A DNA stretch of 12,190 nt. Origin: JARYGU01 sp033795365. GTDB lineage: Bacteria > Pseudomonadota > Alphaproteobacteria > Rhizobiales > Rhizobiaceae. Every line of letters begins with the position of its first letter. The first letter of the stretch is position 1. The notes under the pieces are model-generated. The model saw only the letters and a program-made list of their open reading frames with translations, ran no database searches and was not told the origin of the DNA. Made by a program: the position numbers and the translations under genes. This document shows, one piece after another, positions 7,572 through 12,190 of this stretch. The stretch lies in contig JARYGU010000041.1 of NCBI GenBank assembly GCA_033795365.1, positions 1-12,190 on the forward strand, read 5' to 3'.

Positions 7572-7939
7572 TGGACATGCAAGAGCTAATTGATCATCTG
7601 AAAAATGCGCCCGGGCCTAGCAGAGAACTGGATCATGACATCGCGCTGGCGCTCGGGTACCGTCGAAGAGTTGAGGACGAAAGCGACCATAGCAGAGTTT
7701 TATGGGTAGTTCCCACTGGCGATGAGGTCAAACGCCTCCCCGCGTTTACCTTCTCGCTTGAAAGAGCAATAGAACTCTCTCGAATGTTTATACCCTCTAA
7801 CGTCGGAGCCGTACTTTGGAATCCGAGAGCCTCGCAAGCCTGCTTCGAGGGGGGGCGAATTTACCAAGCCGCCACTCCAGCTATGGCAATATGCCTGGCA
7901 CTACTAAATACTCTCAACGCCAAGCGCACAGACGATTAA
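7571..7939 (+). CDS. Small phage ABA-sandwich-like protein, copy 2 of 2
   Basis: This 122-residue paralog of the 6464-6817 product has PSRELDHDIALALG (residues 16-29), RLPAFTFSLERAIEL (55-69) and the C-terminal ATPAMAICLALLNTL stretch. The phrase TPAxAICxAL near the C-terminus and an early LDxxIAxAxG are what I associate with phage ABA-sandwich proteins; no enzymatic motif is visible. Translation probably depends on the FkbM gene, because its ATG shares the last base of that gene's TAA. Its own TAA lies tail-to-tail over the stop of the opposing GT2 gene (7936-7939, TTAA), leaving no intergenic room for a terminator. The two copies differ at many positions, so duplication is not recent. The role is unknown: it could regulate, bind or partner the methyltransferase, or be a passenger. 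Confidence 0.76.
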   Translation: MDMQELIDHLKNAPGPSRELDHDIALALGYRRRVEDESDHSRVLWVVPTGDEVKRLPAFTFSLERAIELSRMFIPSNVGAVLWNPRASQACFEGGRIYQAATPAMAICLALLNTLNAKRTDD

Positions 7940-8859
7940 GCCTTTAATCCCTTTTTCCTCACGTGTTTCAGAAATGTAAATGGTTTCTGCTTAAAGGCGG
8001 ACCACATATAATGTTTCGCCCTGCGCAGATCGCCGTTATTCTGCGCGAATCGCGCGGCTAACATCTCCATATCGTATAATCGCATTTTTTTAAAATTATC
8101 CCCATACCTATTATAGAGGACGCGGTGTTTTTCAAAAATAATCTGATTACAAGCTCTAATTTCATCAGCATTCCGCCCAATATCGGATTTATGGTAGACG
8201 CAATGGGGTTTCGGCTCCATAACGTTGTGGATAACACCACCATGCGACACGAAACGAATAAAATAGTCTAGATCCTGCATTCGAGAAAGTCGCTCATCGA
8301 ACCAACCAATACTTTTAAATGCTTCCGCCCTTGCAAAGAGCGTCCACAAATATGCTCTGAGACTTTTCCCCATCAGCAAAGCCTTGTGCTGATCTTGGTC
8401 AACGCGCTGTACAATCCGACGACGCGCCCCCCCATTCCACGCCCAGTCGTAGTTGCAGGTGATCCAGGCCGAACCATCTACCTGGCTTGCTTCAATTGAT
8501 GACAATGCCTCAAACTGCTTCTGCAGCTTTTCAGGATACCACTCATCACCTGCATCCAACCACGCCACGTACGAACTATTAATTGAATCGAGCAATACGT
8601 TGCGAGTATACGGTCGCCCTCGATTTATGCCGTTAAACATAACTTCAAGCTGCGCAGAGGCGCTAATATCTAGCCCCCGAAATTCCTCCACTATAGCTTC
8701 CACAGCAACCCGGACATCATGAGTTGAGCCATCGTCTGCAATTACAATCCGCTTTGGTCCGCTCCACTCTTGGCGAACGATTGACAGCAAACTAAGTACA
8801 AGACCCTCTGTGTCGTTAAAGTGCGGCACAAGTACATCAACGCTATGGACTTTGGTCAT
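7936..8859 (-). CDS. GT2-family glycosyltransferase
   Basis: This 307-residue inverting GT-A fold transferase belongs to family 2. It opens with the nucleotide-binding start VDVLVPHFN (7-15) and has IADDGST (40-46), the region GRPYTRNVLLDS (81-92), the DxD-equivalent LDAGDEW (101-107) and RMQDLDYF (193-200), the usual position of the catalytic-base motif. No membrane segment is visible, so it is likely cytoplasmic, adding a sugar from a nucleotide-sugar donor to a growing glycan. The ATG at 8859 is preferred over one at 8892 because it overlaps the TGA of the upstream GT4 gene as ATGA (8856-8859), the same arrangement seen at 1607-1610. The stop at 7936 overlaps that of the convergent ABA-like gene. 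Donor and acceptor are unknown. Confidence 0.9.
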   Translation of the reverse strand: MTKVHSVDVLVPHFNDTEGLVLSLLSIVRQEWSGPKRIVIADDGSTHDVRVAVEAIVEEFRGLDISASAQLEVMFNGINRGRPYTRNVLLDSINSSYVAWLDAGDEWYPEKLQKQFEALSSIEASQVDGSAWITCNYDWAWNGGARRRIVQRVDQDQHKALLMGKSLRAYLWTLFARAEAFKSIGWFDERLSRMQDLDYFIRFVSHGGVIHNVMEPKPHCVYHKSDIGRNADEIRACNQIIFEKHRVLYNRYGDNFKKMRLYDMEMLAARFAQNNGDLRRAKHYMWSAFKQKPFTFLKHVRKKGLKA

Positions 8860-10049
8860 TCGTCTACCAGTCTCTCGATTAAAGCCGTCCATGCTTCTGT
8901 GTAGCGCGTAATGCTAAATTCGCGGACGCTGTCTGGTGCATTCCTACCTAATCTCTCGCGCAGGTCCTCATTCTCGATCAACCGGCGAAGAGCGAGCGCT
9001 AGTTCGTCAGGATCTCCTCCGCGTTTAACTGCCAAGCCATTGTATCCGTCTTTCACGAACTGATTGACCCCGGGGCAGTCTGCATAGCAAACTACAGGCG
9101 TTCCCATCGCCAATGCCTCCGCAGGCGCTAGTCCAAAGCCTTCAAAGAACGCAGGATGACAAAAGATGGCTGCGCGAGCATATTCCCCAACTAAATCTGC
9201 CCGATGGCCGCCAAACGTCAAAGAGCCTTCCACACCAAGCCTTCTCGCTTCTTCCTTTAACTCCTTTTCGTTCGGCCCAACGCCATATATCTTTACGCCC
9301 CATTCAACGTGATCCGCAGCGATTGAGGCCCACGACCTGATAAGCTGAACGTAATTTTTCACATCTGCCAATCTCCCCACGCCGAGTATTAACTTCTCCT
9401 TCGGCGGAACCACCTCGAGTGAATCAAACTCTTTAGAAATATAATTCGGGATAGCCACAATTCTACTTTGAAGATGAATGGGAAACCACTTCGAAAACTC
9501 TGGAAATAAAACATGTATGGCTGAAGCGAAATCTAATACTTTTTTGCGCAATTTCCTATCATAGGGATTTTTACTCCATCGATCAGGATTATCATAGTCC
9601 TGCTCTGGAATATTGTGATTTGTAGGGACAACCTTTACACTCGTACCGTTTGCCGCAAGGAGCACCGGAGTATTCGCAGGCGGCATGAGGGATATTGCAA
9701 TGTCTGGTCTTGAGAGTTTGAAATAATCACGAAGCTGCTTCACAAAGAAGCCATTCTCAGCTTCCCACTCTGCTCGATGTTGAAGTTTCTTGGGGAGAAC
9801 CTTGGAAATTTTTTTCCATTTCTGAGCACTTTCTTTAGCAGGACCATAAAGATTAATCCGCTCTGCTCTTGCGTCAATGTGGTAAAATGGGGTTTCTTTT
9901 TTCTTATCAAAGAACAAACATGTGACTCTATAGCCGTTCTCTGTAAGGATATTAGCTAGTTCACAGTATATTCTTTCCGCGCCCCCACTGCGTCCTCCTA
10001 ACCCTCGAATAACCAATGCAACATGCTTTCCGCTCGTAAATTCCTTCAC
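8856..10049 (-). CDS. GT4-family glycosyltransferase
   Basis: This GT-B retaining glycosyltransferase has 397 residues from a GTG at 10049. Visible features are the N-terminal loop GGRSGGAERIYCELANIL (18-35), the donor-domain start LILGVGRLADVKN (220-232), and FEGFGLAPAEALAMGTPVV (302-320) with the E-X7-E pair E303/E311. The frame stays open upstream to an ATG at 10541, which would add 164 residues. That extension shows no recognisable domain and would overlap the divergent secreted-protein gene and its ribosome-binding site. The GTG has GAGGAAA at 10055-10061 at good spacing and gives a normal family length, so it is preferred. The gene is coupled to the downstream GT2 by ATGA. It likely adds one sugar of the same glycan. 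The family call is firm and the start moderate. Confidence 0.9.
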   Translation of the reverse strand: MKEFTSGKHVALVIRGLGGRSGGAERIYCELANILTENGYRVTCLFFDKKKETPFYHIDARAERINLYGPAKESAQKWKKISKVLPKKLQHRAEWEAENGFFVKQLRDYFKLSRPDIAISLMPPANTPVLLAANGTSVKVVPTNHNIPEQDYDNPDRWSKNPYDRKLRKKVLDFASAIHVLFPEFSKWFPIHLQSRIVAIPNYISKEFDSLEVVPPKEKLILGVGRLADVKNYVQLIRSWASIAADHVEWGVKIYGVGPNEKELKEEARRLGVEGSLTFGGHRADLVGEYARAAIFCHPAFFEGFGLAPAEALAMGTPVVCYADCPGVNQFVKDGYNGLAVKRGGDPDELALALRRLIENEDLRERLGRNAPDSVREFSITRYTEAWTALIERLVDE

Positions 10050-10054
10050 AAGGC

Positions 10055-10061
10055 TTTCCTC
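10055..10061 (-). promoter_or_regulatory. Ribosome-binding site supporting the GTG start of the GT4 gene
   Basis: The minus strand reads GAGGAAA, with GAGG eight bases before the GTG at 10049-10047. No in-frame ATG lies between 10316 and the glycosyltransferase domain, so this site decides in favour of the shorter 397-residue product. Confidence 0.55.
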
Positions 10062-10080
10062 GATACTGCGACGGGCTGCA

Positions 10081-10108
10081 TCCTTAAAGGGCCAAAAACG
10101 CCCGTCAA
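10081..10108 (-). promoter_or_regulatory. Candidate promoter of the GT4-GT2 unit
   Basis: On the minus strand TTGACG (10108-10103) and TAAGGA (10086-10081) lie 16 bases apart. A transcript starting a few bases downstream would have a leader of roughly 25 bases containing the GAGGAAA site before the GTG. The spacer contains GGGC/GCCC arms around a T-rich loop, which might be a binding site. The -35 is close to consensus but the -10 is poor. Confidence 0.28.
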
Positions 10109-10497
10109 GCGGAAATGTCCCTTTTATATTGGCGCTCTTTTCCCCAACTCCGATGTCGGTGAAAACGGAATGGCCCGCTGCCGGTTTTTCAGACCCCGAG
10201 TTAGGCTGATCCGACCTTGTTTTCAAATTCCATCGGGCTGAGGCAAGCTGAATCGTATAGTGCAGATTGGAATTGGCACAGCGCTTACGATCTGCATTGC
10301 TGCAGGTCGGGATCATATAACCAAGGTTAGAAAAGTCGAGGTGGCTCAGATCCCGACCCAACTTCGACAAAATGCTAGAACACCAAAGTAGGTGCTCTGC
10401 CCTTGAACAGCGAACCAAGGCGCGCTGCCCGACGTCCAGTTCACCTGAATGGGTGATGCACTGAAACCTTCTACGATGACATCTTCCCAGCGGATCT

Positions 10498-10503
10498 GGG
10501 GAG
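10498..10503 (+). promoter_or_regulatory. Ribosome-binding site of the secreted protein
   Basis: GGGGAG sits six bases before the ATG at 10510. Together with the signal peptide that begins exactly there, it fixes the start of the 307-residue gene and argues against the opposing GT4 frame extending to 10541. Confidence 0.65.
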
Positions 10504-10509
10504 TTTATC

Positions 10510-11433
10510 ATGAATAAGACTATCAATGCGCTTGGTTTCACCGCACTGTGCGTTTTTTCCGCATCGGATTTTGCTTATGCAGAAAGGGTTTGCGAGCCGA
10601 TAGACAATGTCGGTCGCGCCTGCATCCATGAAGTGCGGAACGAATACCTGAAAGCGTTCGGAAAAAAGTACATCGGAATATGGGTGACAAACAGGTGCCA
10701 GCAAACAGTCTCCGTACGTGTTTATGAGAAAAACACGGGTGGCTCATTCGTCTCGGGCGTATCGTCCGGACGGCATCAAGTCACATACTGTGAGACAGCG
10801 AAATGCGGAGGATATTCTCACGCGAACGCGATCTGCTACGGGAAAGGCGACCGAGGGGATACGCCGGAAGAAACGGCTTCCGAGCAAGTCGGCGGAGCCA
10901 AGGCGTCCAAGCGGGAGAAATCCGCCAAACCGACGAAAGCAGGTACGACCACAAAATTATCCCCCGGTGAGCAATGGAAGCTCGACGCCTGCATAAAACG
11001 AGAGAAGCAGAACGCGGTAGATTACGAGGTTCACTTCAAAACCAGAAAGATTGATTATTCAGTATATACGGCTGGCGCACGGGACCTAATGAAGGAGCAT
11101 GATAGGGGATGGGCCACCACAATGGTCAAGCTTAGGTATGAGTCCCTGAAATACTCGCGCGAATGGTGCTTGGCTACCAAAAACATGACGGTTGCCAATA
11201 CCACGAAAAGCTACCAGGACTGGAACCGGCGGTGGAACAGTGAGGCTGATAAACTCAATAATTTACAGACTAAGGCTTGGGATATCTGGGCCCGAGAAAG
11301 AGACGCTGCTTGGCAGAAGCGAAAAATGGAGATCCTCGATGGAAGCTACAAAAACGGAGGCTCCTCACGCAGTTGCGGCATGGTATCATCGGATGGACAA
11401 TACTGTCTCACTACCGGAGAACGAATTCAATGA
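10510..11433 (+). CDS. Secreted cysteine-rich protein of unknown function
   Basis: This 307-residue protein is not recognised as any named family. Residues 1-24 form a signal peptide with an AYA-E cleavage site, so the mature protein is probably periplasmic or secreted. The first part of the mature protein (about 25-115) contains seven cysteines (CEPIDN, ACIH, RCQQ, YCETAKCGGY, ICYG) and could be disulfide-bonded. A Lys/Ala/Gly/Thr-rich linker follows (about 118-148). A charged, Trp-rich helical region with few cysteines runs to about 280, and the end (about 288-307) contains CGMVSSDGQYC. The start is strong: GGGGAG at 10498-10503 is six bases from the ATG. It is transcribed divergently from the GT4 gene, and no partner gene is visible. 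A TNRCQQTVSVRVYE stretch recalls small periplasmic domains that bind or inhibit other proteins, but no function can be assigned. Confidence 0.8.
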   Translation: MNKTINALGFTALCVFSASDFAYAERVCEPIDNVGRACIHEVRNEYLKAFGKKYIGIWVTNRCQQTVSVRVYEKNTGGSFVSGVSSGRHQVTYCETAKCGGYSHANAICYGKGDRGDTPEETASEQVGGAKASKREKSAKPTKAGTTTKLSPGEQWKLDACIKREKQNAVDYEVHFKTRKIDYSVYTAGARDLMKEHDRGWATTMVKLRYESLKYSREWCLATKNMTVANTTKSYQDWNRRWNSEADKLNNLQTKAWDIWARERDAAWQKRKMEILDGSYKNGGSSRSCGMVSSDGQYCLTTGERIQ

Positions 11434-11456
11434 CGTTTGCTTTCGGTTGTCGTCCG

Positions 11457-11486
11457 GTCCGCTCCCGCGGCGCCTAAGGAGCGGAC
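11457..11486. terminator. Nine-base-pair hairpin between convergent genes
   Basis: GTCCGCTCC (11457-11465) pairs perfectly with GGAGCGGAC (11478-11486) across a 12-base loop. It lies between the plus-strand secreted-protein gene and the minus-strand genes, where a bidirectional terminator is expected. Neither side has a T-run, so intrinsic termination is doubtful. The stop of the small possible ORF at 11474 lies in the loop. Confidence 0.4.
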
Positions 11487-11590
11487 GATAGCCGCCCTAG
11501 CAATTGCCGCTCCAACCGGTGCTGGCGCTCCTTGATATCCGCACGACGCGCATGATCACAACACTCCGTGCGATCTACATCTTGCTTCAA
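11474..11590 (-). CDS. Possible small basic ORF at the end of the lipoprotein unit
   Basis: From a TTG at 11590 a 38-residue peptide can be read, ending HRLERQLLGRLSSAP. It is rich in Arg, Glu and Asp, contains a CC pair and has a helix-like ADIKERQHRLERQLL stretch, more coherent than typical chance frames. It overlaps the end of the lipoprotein frame by 35 bases in another frame, a common layout in lysis-type or accessory small-gene clusters. There is no ATG and no clear ribosome-binding site, and I do not recognise a family. It may be a real small gene downstream of the lipoprotein or a coincidence. Confidence 0.3.
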   Translation of the reverse strand: MKQDVDRTECCDHARRADIKERQHRLERQLLGRLSSAP

Positions 11591-11947
11591 TTTGCTCGCT
11601 CACTGCACCGGCATCGCCAATGTTCATCAACGTGAACAGGGTCGTATTATGATTGGCGTTTGATACGGGCTTGAGCATACCAATGAACTTCTTTGGTGCG
11701 CCCGCCTTCCCGATCATGACGCTGCCGCAAGCATATATATCGTCCCGCTGTCCGACGAATGCGCTGCGGCATCGACAAGTTGAGCAGCGCCCGTTTTCAA
11801 GGATCTTTCTATCCCAGCTTCGATTGCCGCTCGATCCTCGTTTGTCAGTTCATATTTCCCCATGAGGGAGGATGTTGCCATTTCGGACGATACACTTTGG
11901 CAGGACACCACTGCGGCGGAAAGAAGCAAGGCCGAAAATCGTTTCAC
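11556..11947 (-). pseudogene. Small lipoprotein gene, frameshifted by an extra AT
   Basis: From a GTG at 11947 with AAGGAG at 11954-11959 six bases upstream, the frame encodes a lipoprotein signal with lipobox VVSC (cysteine 16), then LTNEDRAAIEAGIERSLK. It stops at 11714 after 77 residues. Two bases out of frame, the reading continues with YACGSVMIGKAGAPKKF and ends RCRSHGVL at 11556. Removing one AT from the ATATATAT tract at 11733-11740 joins the halves into 129 residues. The joined product has the order I know from small rhizobial lipoproteins: lipobox, DRxAIExGxxxSLK, a xCGxV strand and a C-terminal CRxxG(V/I). The gene lies 66 bases after the DUF1515-like stop. The frameshift may be a true mutation, slippage-based switching or a sequence error. 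The role of the family is unknown to me. Confidence 0.68.
11733..11740. repeat. Dinucleotide (AT)4 tract at the lipoprotein frameshift
   Basis: Four AT units lie exactly where the two halves of the lipoprotein frame part. Three units would give the uninterrupted product TIYACGSV. This makes polymerase slippage the simplest cause of the frameshift. Confidence 0.65.
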
Positions 11948-12013
11948 ATTGCACTCCTTGCTTGGAGCGGTGAAAGTAGCATTCCACTGGTCAATTCCTA
12001 TCAAAGGGAGCGG

Positions 12014-12190
12014 TCACCCTCCGACCACGATACGGGCGATCCGGCGGATAGCCTCCGCAAAGGTGACGCCTGCCGCCAGTGCACCGATGCCGATCACTCC
12101 CAGAGCGCCCATACCCATAAGCTTCCAGCGCCGCACCTCGTCGGTCACCGGCTTCATTTCCTTCACGTCGTCCTGAACCGTTGCAACGGA
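12014..12190 (-). CDS. DUF1515-like protein, C-terminal fragment
   Basis: The last 58 codons of a gene that enters from the right edge. The visible peptide has a charged segment VQDDVKEMKPVTDEVRRWK, then a hydrophobic Gly/Ala-rich stretch beginning MGMGALGVIGIGALAAG that is likely a membrane helix, and a short basic tail RRIARIVVGG. The KPVTDxVRRWKxMGxGAL pattern is what I associate with DUF1515 proteins of Rhizobiaceae, in which an N-terminal coiled coil precedes a C-terminal membrane anchor. Such genes are often found near phage or endolysin genes, which suggests a lysis-cassette or prophage-like context, but that cannot be tested within this window. It is likely followed in the same unit by the small lipoprotein gene 66 bases on. 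The family call is moderate. Confidence 0.72.
   Translation of the reverse strand, partial: SVATVQDDVKEMKPVTDEVRRWKLMGMGALGVIGIGALAAGVTFAEAIRRIARIVVGG

Larger units (their letters stand above)
10050..10509. other. Divergent intergenic region without recognised genes
   Basis: About 460 bases separate the GT4 GTG from the secreted-protein ATG. The minus strand stays open in the GT4 frame throughout, but the encoded sequence is Arg/Ser/Cys-rich and matches no domain I know, so I treat it as non-coding or as a decayed remnant. Small symmetric elements are TGCAGAT/ATCTGCA arms at 10261-10267 and 10290-10296, and TCACC/GGTGA arms at 10441-10445 and 10452-10456, the latter about 55-70 bases before the plus-strand gene. 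No convincing plus-strand promoter was seen. Confidence 0.5.

Noticed and set aside
10441..10456. TCACC/GGTGA arms as an operator for the secreted protein
   Set aside because: Five-base arms are easily found by chance and no promoter is visible next to them.
10720..11491. Alternative plus-strand frames inside and beyond the secreted-protein gene
   Set aside because: They are shadows of the 307-residue gene, whose signal peptide, ribosome-binding site and cysteine pattern decide the frame.
11862..12176. Plus-strand 104-residue frame at the right end
   Set aside because: It lies antisense to the DUF1515-like tail and the lipoprotein start, both of which have better motifs and a ribosome-binding site.

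Overview
The window looks like a rhizobial (alphaproteobacterial, order Hyphomicrobiales/Rhizobiales) accessory region. It carries a surface-polysaccharide or glycan-modification locus next to what may be the edge of a prophage-like or lysis-gene segment. The rhizobial assignment rests on three right-hand reading frames: the C-terminal part of a DUF1515-like protein, a small lipoprotein of a type I associate with Rhizobiaceae, and two proteins resembling the phage ABA-sandwich family. No RNA gene, CRISPR array, complete insertion sequence or attachment site is visible.

Layout from left to right. (1) 1-77, minus: first 25 codons of a nucleotide-sugar (UDP-glucose type) dehydrogenase. (2) 366-6040, minus: two coupled genes. 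A 1477-residue protein joins a HAD-hydrolase-like region, a GT4 glycosyltransferase and a C-terminal GT-A-like glycosyltransferase. It overlaps by ATGA an FkbM-family methyltransferase with an N-terminal F5/8C (discoidin)-like domain. (3) 6464-7939, plus: a compact three-gene cassette in which a second FkbM methyltransferase sits between two small paralogous ABA-sandwich-like proteins. It runs against the surrounding glycan genes. (4) 7936-10049, minus: a GT4 and a GT2 glycosyltransferase, again joined by ATGA; the GT2 stop overlaps the cassette's last stop. (5) 10510-11433, plus: a secreted, cysteine-rich protein of unknown function. (6) 11474-12190, minus: a DUF1515-like 3' end, then a lipoprotein gene that reads as frameshifted by one extra AT in an AT repeat, then a possible 38-codon ORF ending in a hairpin.

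The likely joint role of the minus-strand genes is to build a decorated extracellular glycan. The dehydrogenase would supply UDP-glucuronate. The four glycosyltransferase domains (two in the fusion protein) would add sugars, and the FkbM enzyme would O-methylate a sugar hydroxyl. The plus-strand cassette may be a mobile add-on carrying an alternative methyltransferase. These pathway links are inferred from family knowledge and context. What is directly visible is gene order, overlaps, motifs and the frameshift.
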